A stretch of DNA of 64,000 nt from Bacteroidota bacterium (GCA_016711505.1 JADJSV010000016.1:62001-126000), one strand, 5' to 3'; counted from the first letter of the stretch, positions 1 through 10,806 are shown. Translations and numbers: made by a program. The notes: generated by a model from the sequence alone, not told the origin.

Positions 1-2048
1 CCAAGCAATTTTGCTCTTCCGACATTGTAATACAAATACTGATCAGTAAGAGTTGGATTTCGGATTGCTGATGAAAAAGATAACCTGACAACGTTTTTTG
101 GATCAATCGTATAGACAAGTGAAACCGCCGGACTGAACAGCATATCAAAATTCTGGTTTTTATCGGCGCGAAGAGTAAGGTTGATCTTCAATTTTTCCTT
201 GAGCACTTTTTTCTCCAATCCACTATAAAATCCATATTCATAATTTTCGATTTTTCTTCCGGATGTATCACTGAAAATTGTTCCGTCAGATTGCGGAAGA
301 TATTTTCTGTAGTTTCCACCTAAGATAACGTCTCCGAATTTTGGTGTAAACTTATATTCTCCTTGTACATGGACTAAGCGTGATTTATCATAAAACTTTG
401 ATCCGCCTTCTGTAAAAGATCTGCTGGATGTAATTTTATTGAAGAGTGAATCAAATCTCTGAGTACCCGGTTCAAAAAAAGGTATTGCTTTTTGAGAAAC
501 GCTTGTAAACTCATCAGCATAAGCCCTTGCAGTGTTATGATACAGTTGCAACGTATCATAATAATTGTTCATCAGAAAAGGATTAATTGCTGCGAGATAT
601 TCTGCATAAAGTCTGTCATAATCCGGATCACCAAATGCAGGCGGGGTTGGAAATCCGGGAAGTGCTTTTAATTTATTGTAATAATCACTTTGTGGCAAAG
701 ACCAAAAACCTATGTAGTTAGTACTCCATACATAATCATCTTTAGAAGCTTGCTGCAAAAGTAATCCGGTGAAATATGCATCGTAAGATTTTCCTGCATC
801 TTCATTCGTAGTATATGCTCTGATGAAAAATTTATTTTCCTTGCGATACTCCAGACGATGCTGAAAAAACAAAATGTCTTTCAAACTAAATCTGTTGTCG
901 CCCTGATAAACTGTTGTACCTGCCCCAAATGCTGAGTTTAAAATAATTTCATTTTTGGATTTCGTTTTGTAATGAAGGCCAACAGATGATTTAAAATTTT
1001 CAGTATTATAATCTACCAGATCTGTTTCCGCATAGCCAGTGCGATAATATGTCATTACACCGGGACGGATCCTTGGGACAGAATTGTAATTACTCGTTGC
1101 ATAATATTCATCACCATAAACATTTACAGCATCATAACCACCGGGGTTTCCCGGACCATCAGGTGAATCAGGAGTTGCGCTCATGTTATTTGCTTCCCAG
1201 TCGTGTGCTTTCATATAAAAGAGATTTACTTTATAAGCAAATCGGTCTTCACCGCTTTTATCTTTGAATGCCTGCGACCAACGCACAGCAGTTTCGATCA
1301 GGTCTCTTTCTCCGGCTTTAAATGAAACTTCAAGTCCCGGTTTCACAAACGGACTTCTTGTGGTCATGGAAATAACACCATTGAAAGCATTCGGACCATA
1401 ATATGCAGAACTGGCTCCTGCAATAAGTTCAACTTTCAAAACATCCAGTTCGCTCGACCCCAAAAAATTCCCTAACGAAAAATTTAATCCCGGTGATTGG
1501 TTGTCGACTCCATCGATTAATTGCAATGAACGAACAGGAGAAGTACTATTGAAACCTCTTGTATTGACAATTGTAAATCCAAGAGATGCACTGGTAAGAT
1601 CAACACCTTTTAATGTACCCAGTGCTTCATAAAATGAATTCTGTGCACTTTGTTTTATTGCAATGAGATCTATGCTTTCAACTGTAAGCGGTGCTTCCTT
1701 TTGTTTTTCAGAGACACGACTTCCTGTAATAGTTACATCTTTCAGATCAACTTTCTTAGAAGAAACTTTTACGTTTAACTCTTTTGTAAAATCGGTTATA
1801 ACTAATTCCTGTGTAGCATATCCAATGGAAGCAATGATCACAGTAATTGGTGCTGTTTGATTTGCAACATCCAGCTCAAAGCGACCATCTACATCTGTGC
1901 TTGCACCAACGTTTGTTCCTTTGATCGAAACGGATGCGCCAATGATGCTTTCACCATTTGTATCGTCTTTGATTATTCCTTTTAATTTTTGCGCTTGTGA
2001 TGTAAATGAAAAAATCAACAAACTCATTAATAATATGATATTCCGCAT
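1..2048 (-). CDS. TonB-dependent receptor, 3' end outside window
   Basis: Translating the minus strand from the ATG at 2048 gives an uninterrupted frame of about 682 codons to the window edge, so the C-terminal barrel strands are missing. The start MRNIILLMSLLIFSF is a signal peptide ending near SQAQ. A CarboxypepD_reg-like domain follows (KGIIKDDTNGESIIGASVSI), then a plug domain (residues about 110-230) with VNTRGFNSTSPVRSLQLIDG and GPNAFNGVISMTTR. The rest is barrel, rich in aromatic and polar residues (SFSSAIRNPTLTDQYLYYN near the edge). The family imports large substrates across the outer membrane using TonB energy. No SusD partner is visible, so the substrate is unknown. Confidence 0.93.
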   Translation of the reverse strand, partial: MRNIILLMSLLIFSFTSQAQKLKGIIKDDTNGESIIGASVSIKGTNVGASTDVDGRFELDVANQTAPITVIIASIGYATQELVITDFTKELNVKVSSKKVDLKDVTITGSRVSEKQKEAPLTVESIDLIAIKQSAQNSFYEALGTLKGVDLTSASLGFTIVNTRGFNSTSPVRSLQLIDGVDNQSPGLNFSLGNFLGSSELDVLKVELIAGASSAYYGPNAFNGVISMTTRSPFVKPGLEVSFKAGERDLIETAVRWSQAFKDKSGEDRFAYKVNLFYMKAHDWEANNMSATPDSPDGPGNPGGYDAVNVYGDEYYATSNYNSVPRIRPGVMTYYRTGYAETDLVDYNTENFKSSVGLHYKTKSKNEIILNSAFGAGTTVYQGDNRFSLKDILFFQHRLEYRKENKFFIRAYTTNEDAGKSYDAYFTGLLLQQASKDDYVWSTNYIGFWSLPQSDYYNKLKALPGFPTPPAFGDPDYDRLYAEYLAAINPFLMNNYYDTLQLYHNTARAYADEFTSVSQKAIPFFEPGTQRFDSLFNKITSSRSFTEGGSKFYDKSRLVHVQGEYKFTPKFGDVILGGNYRKYLPQSDGTIFSDTSGRKIENYEYGFYSGLEKKVLKEKLKINLTLRADKNQNFDMLFSPAVSLVYTIDPKNVVRLSFSSAIRNPTLTDQYLYYNVGRAKLL

Positions 2049-2237
2049 CCTTTGCTTGGTCTTTGGTATCAAACCTAGTGCATTCGCAGGGAATAATCAA
2101 TAGGGAAAGGGGAAAATTTTACACTTTTTCCAGTGTTAAGTAGAAATTAGTGAACTGAAGTCAATAACTTCAAAGTCTGGCCATATCAAAAAACTAATAT
2201 TCTGCGAATAGTAGTAGTGATATCTATATGTCTCTTA

Positions 2238-5200
2238 TTACTTACTGATAATAAGAGTTCCTGTTTTCAGAAAACTTCTATTACTAAAGGTAAAAAAGTA
2301 AACTCCCGGGACTATGTCTGCCGTTTCAACCCTGATCAAATGTTCTCCTTCATCCACATTCCCATCTAAAACCGTTTTAACAAGCTTACCTGTTACGTCA
2401 TGTATTTTTATTGAGACGGACTGATGATCATTTGTCAAAAATGCAAACACAACATAATCACCGGCAGGATTCGGATAAACATAGAGTGGAGAATTATTTC
2501 CTTTGATAGTTTCTGTATTAGTCCCCGGTTCGAGAACAATCACTGAATCACATTTAACACATGCATTTGAATCGGTGATGCAAACGAAATATGTACCTGC
2601 AGTTAATCCGGTAATTGAAGATGTTGTAAAATTACCAGGCGTCCATGAATACCTATAGGGCGGGAATCCACCACTTACAGTTGCATCTGCAGTACCATCT
2701 GAACATGATATGCAACTTGCATTGGTATGAGATGTCACAAGAGTCAATGAATCGTCTTGCGTAAAAGTAAATTGCCTGTTCTCAATACAACCCATTGCAT
2801 CTGAGATCTGCACTGTACAGATTCCGGCACATGCGTTTGTGATCGATGCATCGGTAGAACTATTGCACCACAAATAAGAATACGGCGCCGAACCTCCGCT
2901 TACATTCAATTCAGCAAATCCATTGCATTCTGAATAACATGTATGCAATGTAGCAATGGATGTAATTTGTAATGAATCCGGCGACTGAACAGTTGCTGAT
3001 GCTATGGCAGTACAGCCTCTTGCATCTGTCATCAGGACACTATATGTTCCGGGTGATAAATTAATTGCTGAATCAGTTACTTGTGCACCTGGTGTCCAGA
3101 GATAAGTGTAAGGCGATGTACCGCCGCCAACATTGGCAACTATTCTTCCATCATTCACACCATAACAACTTGCATCATATGGAATCATCAGCGCGCCTAA
3201 TGGTGAAGGCTCTGGTAAGATCACGCCAATGCTATCCTGACAACCGATTGCATCCGTTACAACAATGGAATAAATTCCTCCAAGGATCTGTGTAGCAGAA
3301 GATGAATTTGAAACATCAGGCAACCATGAATAAGTCAATGCTCCGGTTCCACCGGTAGTAGATAATATGATCGATCCATCATCTGTAGAATTACAGGAAG
3401 TTTCAATCATAGATGCAACAGTAACTTCAGGCAACGATGTTGTACTTACAGTCACACTAACTGACCGTGAACATGCATTAGCATCAATTACCGATATCGA
3501 ATAATTTCCCGGCATCAGATCATACGCTGAATCAGCTGTTGACACAAATGGATTCCACGAATATGAATAAGGAGCAGTTCCGCCCGATGGATTGATCCGT
3601 ATAAAACCGTTTCCATTTCCACATGTTGAATTCACAACTGAAGAAGTTGCTGAAACCATTGTAGGTTGCAATACTGAAATCGATTGTGTCGATGAACAAT
3701 TGTTTGCATCAGTTACATTCACTGTATAATTTCCTGCTGTCAGATTATTTGCAACAGAATTAAACCCATTGGAAGGTGACCATAGATAAATATATGGCGC
3801 TGTTCCACCAATTACATTTGCTGTAGCACGGCCATTATTTCCGCCAAAGCATGAGAGACTATCCTGCGTTGCAGAAACGATCAGTTGATCTGGCTCCTGA
3901 ATTGTTATTTGCTGAATTGTAGTACAGCCGTTGTCATCATTGATCTCAACTGAATAAACTCCGGCAGGCAAATTCACCGCTGACGAATCACTTCCACCGA
4001 TCGGTGACCAGGCAAAAGTCATTGGCAGCTTTGCTCCTGTTACTCTTACAGTAGCAGTTCCATTTGTTCCGCCAAAACAACTGACGTTAGAAAGGTTTGC
4101 AACATTTACTGTCATTCCGCTTGCGCTATTTACTATGACAGAAGGATTGACTGTACAACCACGCTGATCTGTTACTGTCACTGAATAATTTCCAGCAATG
4201 ATGTTACTTATTGAAGCAGTCGTCTGACCGTTAGGTTGCCATAAATATGAATACGTTCCGGTTCCACCTGAAGCACTTACTTGTGCACTACCTGTTGCTG
4301 AAGTACAGATCGAAGTAGTTGATGAAGTACTTGCAGTCAGCAAAGGTGGATTTGTCAATGTAACACTCTGGTTGATGGTACATCCAAAACTATCTCTTAC
4401 AGCAACACTATAAGTTCCCGGGGTAAGTCCCGAAATGCTATTTGTTGTTTGCGATCCGGGACTCCATAAATAGGATAGACTTCCGGTTCCTCCTGAAGCA
4501 GTAATTGTCGCACTGCCATCATTCCCATTATTACAATTTACAACTGTCGAAGAAATATTTGTATTGATCAACGGTGCTTGTGTTATAGTTACAGGTTCTG
4601 TCCGTGTACAACTATTAGCATCAGTTACTCTGACAGAATAATTTCCCGCTGGTAAATTATTGATCTGCGCTCCTGTTGCACCACTTGGTAACCATGTAAA
4701 CTGATATGTACCGGTTCCACCGCTTGCACTCGCAAGTGCTGAACCTGTACTTGCACCGAAGCATCTGACGTTATTTGCTGTTACTGATAAAGCAATTGAT
4801 GTTGGCTGAGTTAAATTAACATTAAAGCTTGTCGGACAACCGGTAGCATCTGTTGCTGTCACAACATAATTTCCTGCTGCTAAATTTGAAGCTGAAGAAT
4901 TATTTCCACCACTCGGCGACCAGCTGTACGTATATGGTCCTACTCCACCTGTTACATTAACTGAAGCTGATCCATTCGATTGACTAAAACACGTAGGATT
5001 CGTTGCTGAATTTAGCGTAACAATCGGAGAAGAAGGATTAGTAATTGTAACTGTTGAAGTTTTCGAACAACCTTTTGAATCAGTAACGATCACTGTATAT
5101 GTTCCTGAACACAATGCTGTAGCAGTGGCTGTAGTTTGTCCGTTCGACCATGAATAATTATATGGTGTTGTTCCACCACTTACACTTGCAGAAGCTTGTC

Positions 5201-7310
5201 CGTTACAGCCGGATGCATTGCATGGTGCATTGACTGCTGATGCATTAAGAACCAGTGCTGAAGGTTCTGTTATTGTTGCTGTAGCTGTACGTGTACAACC
5301 AATAGCATCTTTAAAAGTAACTGTCTGACTACCGGAACACATTCCGGTTAAAGTATCACCGGAACTACCGTTATTCCATTCGTATGTTTTCTGATATGGC
5401 GAAGTACCAACGGCAATCAATTGTCCATCGCATGCATTTAAACAAGTTACATTTTGCTGAACAATATTCAGAGTACAATTACATCTTCCGGGCATATTCG
5501 AATCCAGCCATGAAAGTCTTCTGCTCATCCAGTTTTTCAGATTCTGAATTTCGCCGGCATAAGTTGAAGGTTGCGGTGAAGGATTTGGCCAGACATAAGT
5601 TCCCAGTATTGGCCATTGATTAAAATTCCAGTCTTTTGATTCACCAATCAGTGTTGTTATTGAATCAATAACAGAATTTATATGGGACAAACTTAATACG
5701 TTGGTGCGGTAATCTGTCCAACGACATTTCATCTGATTTGTATAATTCGTATCCTGTAAAAGTTTTTGCCACCAGAAAGGAACCTGCCAGCTATCGCCTG
5801 TACAACTGAATAAATAAGCCCAGCCCGTTGTATCGGAACCATTACAGTAATTTGCATTTCCATAAGCGATGTCGTAATCCCATACCGGACCTGCTTTTAA
5901 TGTTTTCTCTTTGTCTTTATATAAATAAGAACTGATCCTGTAACCATCGACATTTTTACTCAACTCATTCGAGAAAAAATAATCTATCCAGGAGCCATTG
6001 CCGATGAACTTTGCATATCCTAAAACAGAATCACGGAAATTCGGTCCGGCTAATGCATTTTCAAAACTATCGACATACGATTTTATATATGCTTTTTGTG
6101 ATGCAACAATACTATCTGTAGAAGGATAATCGTATTGAATAAAAACATCTTGTCCGTTTGAATGATTGATTGGCGCATACGGAGAAGTCCAGCCATCACC
6201 ACCACTACCGGTTGATTTATCGATCTTCACAATGTATCCGCCGGTAATATCAGGCGCTGTTGTTTCTGTGCGTTCAAGTTTACTGATGTCGACACGATTC
6301 TTATCACGTTTCAGACTTTCCATAAAAACATAGATCCCCCAATACTGTCCATTCAAAACAACATCAACATATTTAGTCCTCACAGCATAGTGTCCCATTT
6401 CATTTGCCAACTGATAGGAAACAACATTCCTGCAAAATGATTTATCGGTATAATTTGCACTCAGGATCCAGTCGTGTTCAGAAGGCATTCCAAGTAATGA
6501 AGTATCAAGATCAATCAGCCCACTGTTATCACGTGTTTCAAATCCAAAAGATTTTTTCGGAAACATCTGCGAACTGGAACCTCTGATTTCTATTGCAATT
6601 TTCCCATTGTAATTATTCGGAATGTCTGTCAGATGATTTCTGTTCCCAACTCCATTGTCGATAATTTTCATATCAGCAATGATCTTCGGATCATCAGGAA
6701 TTGTTTGTCCATTTGTATTGATGATCACAATCGGCAAAGACGATTGCGAAAAAACAAATGTCATTGCCGGTGCATTACTGAATTTCACATTCCAGCTTGA
6801 AACTGAACCGGTGACACCATTGTTATTATCGTCTATCACTCGTAGCTGCCATTGCCCATTTCCACTTTGATTATTATTTACACGCCAAAGATCTCCTTCA
6901 GGTTTATATGTCCCATTAAAAGGCGCACTTCCGGATGTGATAGCATTCGTTGCACTATGTTTGAAAACTGTATTTGTATAATTATCGCCCGTACCACCAT
7001 TATCGGTAGTAAGTTCGATCAGAGTTCCATCAGGAGCAGCGAGAAAACAATCGATGTCTCTGTCCTGAGTATGTGAAATATTTATAGTCACAGATTCCAG
7101 TCCATAGGTAAAATCAATCGGATTCGCCAAACCACTCACAGCAATATTGAATCGCGATGTGTCGGTCAAAGTAATAATTGAACCACCGGTTCCTGAAAAA
7201 GTCTGAGCATTTGTTCTTCCATTTGAAAAAAGGAAAAACAGAATTCCAAAGATGAAAATTCTGATCGTTTGCATGAGTAAATTTGTCCTAGTATAAATTT
7301 TGCAATTCAT
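2238..7310 (-). CDS. Giant T9SS-secreted protein: P-domain, CotH domain, 13 SprB-type repeats
   Basis: The protein has 1690 residues. A signal peptide ends near NAQ36; the second Met (position 13, start 7274) is an equally good start. Residues 37-180 resemble a proprotein-convertase P-domain (TVNISHTQDRDIDCFLAAPDG-like). Residues about 190-600 are a CotH-type domain (IRGSSSQMFPKKSFGFE, YVFMESLKRDKNRVDISKL, GPVWDYDIAYGN); members of that family can be atypical protein kinases or spore-coat factors. Thirteen repeats of about 75 residues follow, each with C..G..G.A....GG..PY.Y.W and ending GTYSV.VTD..GC, as in the SprB gliding adhesin. The C-terminus (VYPNPAGDYV ... GVYFFTF) is a type A T9SS sorting domain. 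It is probably a cell-surface adhesin; the CotH activity is untested. Confidence 0.92.
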   Translation of the reverse strand: MNCKIYTRTNLLMQTIRIFIFGILFFLFSNGRTNAQTFSGTGGSIITLTDTSRFNIAVSGLANPIDFTYGLESVTINISHTQDRDIDCFLAAPDGTLIELTTDNGGTGDNYTNTVFKHSATNAITSGSAPFNGTYKPEGDLWRVNNNQSGNGQWQLRVIDDNNNGVTGSVSSWNVKFSNAPAMTFVFSQSSLPIVIINTNGQTIPDDPKIIADMKIIDNGVGNRNHLTDIPNNYNGKIAIEIRGSSSQMFPKKSFGFETRDNSGLIDLDTSLLGMPSEHDWILSANYTDKSFCRNVVSYQLANEMGHYAVRTKYVDVVLNGQYWGIYVFMESLKRDKNRVDISKLERTETTAPDITGGYIVKIDKSTGSGGDGWTSPYAPINHSNGQDVFIQYDYPSTDSIVASQKAYIKSYVDSFENALAGPNFRDSVLGYAKFIGNGSWIDYFFSNELSKNVDGYRISSYLYKDKEKTLKAGPVWDYDIAYGNANYCNGSDTTGWAYLFSCTGDSWQVPFWWQKLLQDTNYTNQMKCRWTDYRTNVLSLSHINSVIDSITTLIGESKDWNFNQWPILGTYVWPNPSPQPSTYAGEIQNLKNWMSRRLSWLDSNMPGRCNCTLNIVQQNVTCLNACDGQLIAVGTSPYQKTYEWNNGSSGDTLTGMCSGSQTVTFKDAIGCTRTATATITEPSALVLNASAVNAPCNASGCNGQASASVSGGTTPYNYSWSNGQTTATATALCSGTYTVIVTDSKGCSKTSTVTITNPSSPIVTLNSATNPTCFSQSNGSASVNVTGGVGPYTYSWSPSGGNNSSASNLAAGNYVVTATDATGCPTSFNVNLTQPTSIALSVTANNVRCFGASTGSALASASGGTGTYQFTWLPSGATGAQINNLPAGNYSVRVTDANSCTRTEPVTITQAPLINTNISSTVVNCNNGNDGSATITASGGTGSLSYLWSPGSQTTNSISGLTPGTYSVAVRDSFGCTINQSVTLTNPPLLTASTSSTTSICTSATGSAQVSASGGTGTYSYLWQPNGQTTASISNIIAGNYSVTVTDQRGCTVNPSVIVNSASGMTVNVANLSNVSCFGGTNGTATVRVTGAKLPMTFAWSPIGGSDSSAVNLPAGVYSVEINDDNGCTTIQQITIQEPDQLIVSATQDSLSCFGGNNGRATANVIGGTAPYIYLWSPSNGFNSVANNLTAGNYTVNVTDANNCSSTQSISVLQPTMVSATSSVVNSTCGNGNGFIRINPSGGTAPYSYSWNPFVSTADSAYDLMPGNYSISVIDANACSRSVSVTVSTTSLPEVTVASMIETSCNSTDDGSIILSTTGGTGALTYSWLPDVSNSSSATQILGGIYSIVVTDAIGCQDSIGVILPEPSPLGALMIPYDASCYGVNDGRIVANVGGGTSPYTYLWTPGAQVTDSAINLSPGTYSVLMTDARGCTAIASATVQSPDSLQITSIATLHTCYSECNGFAELNVSGGSAPYSYLWCNSSTDASITNACAGICTVQISDAMGCIENRQFTFTQDDSLTLVTSHTNASCISCSDGTADATVSGGFPPYRYSWTPGNFTTSSITGLTAGTYFVCITDSNACVKCDSVIVLEPGTNTETIKGNNSPLYVYPNPAGDYVVFAFLTNDHQSVSIKIHDVTGKLVKTVLDGNVDEGEHLIRVETADIVPGVYFFTFSNRSFLKTGTLIISK

Positions 7311-7484
7311 TGTTTGAATTGAAGCGTGTTCTTGTATTTTACTATTTATGGACTTGAAAAGTTGTTTTAAATCTAGACAAAAGAGGCTTCAATATTACAG
7401 TTTGACAGAAGTATTAAATACTTATTTGATGATATCAGCGTTTAAAAAATAAAGCGCATAGAAATTAAAAATTGTGAAAAAGGA

Positions 7485-7602
7485 GAACAGACCTCTTTTT
7501 TTCTCCCTTTTTTTCTCCATTGTCTCTATGTTAAAAAATCCATCGATAATGCTTAAAAATTGAAACACGGAGAGCACTAAGAAAAAAAGGGAGGAAAAGG
7601 AG
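7485..7602. repeat. Imperfect inverted repeat between two minus-strand genes
   Basis: The left side has TTTTTTTCTCCCTTTTTTTC, CTCC and a TCTCTATGTT end; the right side has AACACGGAGAGC followed by AGAAAAAAAGGGAGGAAAA. The halves pair imperfectly. The vocabulary matches the repeat at 12671-12751. It lies in the 323-base gap between the biotinyl protein (transcribed towards it) and the CotH gene, so a terminator role for the former is plausible. I see nothing else in this gap. Confidence 0.6.
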
Positions 7603-7633
7603 AATAATTATTTTGTTACATGAAATGACATAC

Positions 7634-8131
7634 TTAATCCAAAAAGACCATTACCTGATTCTTCTCAACTTTATCTCCTTTTATCACTTTTACAGTCTTC
7701 ACAACACCATCAGATGGTGATTTTAAGATGTTCTCCATTTTCATGGCTTCCAGTACTACAATAGCGTCTCCTTTTTTTATCTGCTGTCCGCTTTCGACCA
7801 TGACCTGTAAAACCATCCCTGGCATTGGGGCTTTTATGTCGTTAACTTTTTTGCCGGCCGTTGCGTCAATACCCATTTGCTTAAGTAATTGGTCGAAACG
7901 ATCCTGCACTTTTACAATATAAATGTTGCTATTTACTTTAATTTCAAAGCTTTTCTCATCTTTGTCAAAGGAAATTATTTCAGCAGTATACGATCTGTTA
8001 TCTTGAAGGATGTGAAACTTTCCTTCTCTGAATTCCAACACATCTGCATTAAATGCCTTGTTATCAATAGAAAAACTTCCGTTTTCGGATTCTACATTAA
8101 ATGATTTATCGGCAACTGTGACTTTATTCAT
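7634..8131 (-). CDS. Biotin/lipoyl-attachment carrier protein (BCCP-like)
   Basis: The protein has 165 residues. The C-terminal half (about 95-165) is a biotinyl domain with the classic attachment motif EAMKMENIL, whose central Lys would be biotinylated, and an upstream APMPGMVLQV strand. The N-terminal half has short beta segments without clear identity. The arrangement is typical of the small biotin-carrying subunit of acyl-CoA carboxylases (propionyl-CoA or methylcrotonyl-CoA type) or of a decarboxylase complex. No carboxylase or transcarboxylase subunit is adjacent, so the partner enzyme is encoded elsewhere. The gene stands alone, divergent from the M1 peptidase at 8227. Confidence 0.9.
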   Translation of the reverse strand: MNKVTVADKSFNVESENGSFSIDNKAFNADVLEFREGKFHILQDNRSYTAEIISFDKDEKSFEIKVNSNIYIVKVQDRFDQLLKQMGIDATAGKKVNDIKAPMPGMVLQVMVESGQQIKKGDAIVVLEAMKMENILKSPSDGVVKTVKVIKGDKVEKNQVMVFLD

Positions 8132-8214
8132 CTAGTAAAGGTAAAAATTTTAGCTCTAAACCTTAATAAGTCCTTAAATATTTGAAATAAAATGGCTTCT
8201 TTTTATTCAAATTC

Positions 8215-8222
8215 TATCTTTG
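8215..8222 (+). promoter_or_regulatory. Possible Bacteroidota -7 element (TATCTTTG)
   Basis: TATCTTTG matches the Bacteroidota TAnnTTTG consensus exactly, only 4 bases before the ATG at 8227. Used as a promoter it would give a nearly leaderless mRNA. No well-spaced TTTG -33 element is seen (the nearest is 8181-8184, too far upstream), so this is weak. Confidence 0.3.
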
Positions 8223-8226
8223 AACT

Positions 8227-10806
8227 ATGCGAAATCTCTTTCTCTATGTTGTTGCTCTTGGATTTATTATATCCTCCTGCAAAACTGCTGAACAAACGGT
8301 TAAAAATGAAAATAAAGAAAAAAAGCTTTATGCAATTCCGGATTACAAATCAGCCTATACTAAACGTGTCGATCTGATCAATACTACTCTCTTTCTTACA
8401 CCATCGTGGAAAGAAAAAGAACTGAAAGGTCTTGCGGAAATTACTCTGAAGCAACATTTTTTTCCAAGCGACAGCATAACTTTGAATGCAAGAAGTATGT
8501 CGATCCTGAATGTTTCTTTGGTCACAGGGAAAAATAAAAAACTATTGGAGTATACATATGATCAATCGCTTTTGATCATCAGACTTCCCAGAATTTATTA
8601 TTCACACGAAGAAATAAAAATCGCAATTGAATACATCGCTAAACCTGAATCAACAGTTATCCCGGGAAACATTTCTTTTAAAAGTGACAAAGGCCTTTTC
8701 TTTGTCGATCCGGATAGCATTGATGACAGTCGACCAACACAACTGTGGACGCAAGGCGAAACAGAAAGTAATTCGGTCTGGTTTCCAACTGTAGAATCAC
8801 CCGAACAAAAAATGACTAGTGAAATTTTTCTCACTGTTGATTCTGCATTCAAAACACTTTCAAATGGATTATTGATTGAAACGATCAATAATAACAATGG
8901 AACATTTACCTGGCACTGGCGGAATGATCTTCCTGCTGCTCCTTACCTTGTATTTATCGGCGTTGGCGATTATGCAATTGTAAAAGACAAATGGAATGGG
9001 ATTGAAGTGAGTTACTATGTTGATCCACCCTATGAAAAAAATGCACGGCTGGCTTTTGGAAATACTCCTGAAATGATGACGTTCTTCTCAAAACTTCTTG
9101 GCGTTACATATCCTTGGCAGAAGTATAGTCAGATCGTTGTGCATGATTATATTTCAGGAGCAATGGAAAATGTGACTGCTGTTGTTCATGGAACGAATAT
9201 GCAACAGGATGAAGGTTCAAACATTGATGACAACTATGAACATTATGTTGCTCATGAACTTTTTCATCAGTGGTTTGGCAATCTTGTAACCTGTAAATCA
9301 TGGAGCAATATTACATTGAACGAAGGCTTTGCAAATTACTCTGAGTATTTGTGGAATGAATACAAGTACGGCAAAACAAAAGCCGAAAGCGATCTGAACA
9401 AAAGTCTGCGAAGTTATTTCCGCGCTGCAGAAAAAAGTGATCCGCCATTGATCCGGTATCAATATGACGATGCAGAAGATGTTTACGACAGAATTTCCTA
9501 TAATAAAGGTGGAAACATTTTGCATATGCTTCGAAGCTATCTCGGCGACTCTGCATTCTTCAAAGGACTGAATGTTTATCTGACCGACAATCGGTTTTCA
9601 AGTGCTGAAGCTGACAACCTGCGTCATGCTTTTGAAAAAGTAACCGGTGAAGATCTGAATTGGTTTTTTAATCAGTGGTTTTTCAAAGGTGGTCATCCAC
9701 AACTGACTGTTTCGTATTCATGGAATGAACTTTCAAAAAAAGAAACGATCAAGATCAAACAGATCCAGGATCTCACAAAAAGTCCATTGTATAAACTACC
9801 ACTTGATATTGATTTTTATTTTGAAAATTCTGTTGAAAGAAAAAGAATTGTTCTTACAAAAAGCTCTCAGGAATTCGAATTTCCTTTGAATCAAAAACCG
9901 AAAGTTGTTTCTGTTGATGCAGAAAGAACTCTCGTAGGAACGATTACTACAGAACGACCTGAAGAAGAAACGATCTATTTGTATGATCATTCAAAATATG
10001 TACGTGACCGTGGGCAAGCAGTGACTACGATTGGTTTCGTTCAGGAAATTAATTCACCTGCGTCAAATATGATTCGCAGAGCATTGAAAGATTCAGCACA
10101 ACTTGTTCGCCAGGATGCACTGATATATGCCAGCATTATTTGTCAGAATGAACCTGCATCGATAAAAGAAACAATGTTTGATATTGCAATGAACGACCCG
10201 GCATCCGATTGCCGTAGTACAGCAATTCAAAGGATAAAAACTTACTACAAAGCTGAAGAGTGCGTTCCACTTTTTGAAAAATTGCTGAAAGATAAATCAC
10301 ATGTTGTTGTTGCTTCGGCTTTCGATAATCTGAAAGACAAAGATCCGGAGAAAGGTGCGAAGGCAGCCCTTGAACTTGAAGCGGATTCAAGCAGTGAAGT
10401 ACTGGCAAAACTTTCTACATATTATTCAAATAATGACTCCGCAGACTTCATCCACGTTTATAAGAGAGCATATTTATTTGTTGACCGTTGGGAAAAATTT
10501 TCTATCCTTGAAGACCTGGGAAAATATGCAGGAAATCATTATAATCTGAAAACGATTAAATCTGCAGTTGATCTTATAACGAAAGACGCTATGGGGAGCT
10601 CATTTGATTATTATAAAAAGATCTGTGAAGAAGTTTTATCAGATACACAAACTAAACTTGGAACCGCTTCTTCAAGTTTTAGCAAGAACGAAAATCGTTG
10701 GCTCGAAATGAATCCGGGTTTGACAAAAGACGCCATTTCACAAGAACTGACGTATCTGCAAACTTATATTGAGAACAAAAGAAATATCATAAAGAAGATT
10801 AATTAA
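8227..10806 (+). CDS. M1 family aminopeptidase, lipoprotein
   Basis: An 859-residue zinc metallopeptidase. The N-terminus has a lipoprotein signal peptide with lipobox IISSC and Cys18, so it is probably anchored in an envelope membrane. The substrate-anchoring motif GAMEN lies near residue 311. The zinc site HELFHQW is near 343-349, and the third ligand is in NEGFANY about 19 residues later. A later Tyr-containing segment and HEAT-like C-terminal helices (from about 600) fit the M1 fold. The family removes N-terminal amino acids from peptides. The stop codon overlaps the next start by one base (TAATG), so the two genes are probably translated together. Confidence 0.95.
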   Translation: MRNLFLYVVALGFIISSCKTAEQTVKNENKEKKLYAIPDYKSAYTKRVDLINTTLFLTPSWKEKELKGLAEITLKQHFFPSDSITLNARSMSILNVSLVTGKNKKLLEYTYDQSLLIIRLPRIYYSHEEIKIAIEYIAKPESTVIPGNISFKSDKGLFFVDPDSIDDSRPTQLWTQGETESNSVWFPTVESPEQKMTSEIFLTVDSAFKTLSNGLLIETINNNNGTFTWHWRNDLPAAPYLVFIGVGDYAIVKDKWNGIEVSYYVDPPYEKNARLAFGNTPEMMTFFSKLLGVTYPWQKYSQIVVHDYISGAMENVTAVVHGTNMQQDEGSNIDDNYEHYVAHELFHQWFGNLVTCKSWSNITLNEGFANYSEYLWNEYKYGKTKAESDLNKSLRSYFRAAEKSDPPLIRYQYDDAEDVYDRISYNKGGNILHMLRSYLGDSAFFKGLNVYLTDNRFSSAEADNLRHAFEKVTGEDLNWFFNQWFFKGGHPQLTVSYSWNELSKKETIKIKQIQDLTKSPLYKLPLDIDFYFENSVERKRIVLTKSSQEFEFPLNQKPKVVSVDAERTLVGTITTERPEEETIYLYDHSKYVRDRGQAVTTIGFVQEINSPASNMIRRALKDSAQLVRQDALIYASIICQNEPASIKETMFDIAMNDPASDCRSTAIQRIKTYYKAEECVPLFEKLLKDKSHVVVASAFDNLKDKDPEKGAKAALELEADSSSEVLAKLSTYYSNNDSADFIHVYKRAYLFVDRWEKFSILEDLGKYAGNHYNLKTIKSAVDLITKDAMGSSFDYYKKICEEVLSDTQTKLGTASSSFSKNENRWLEMNPGLTKDAISQELTYLQTYIENKRNIIKKIN

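Noticed and set aside
2500..5400. CRISPR-like spaced repeats
   Set aside because: The regular spacing is the coding signal of the SprB-type protein repeats; the DNA units are diverged and in frame, with no spacer structure.
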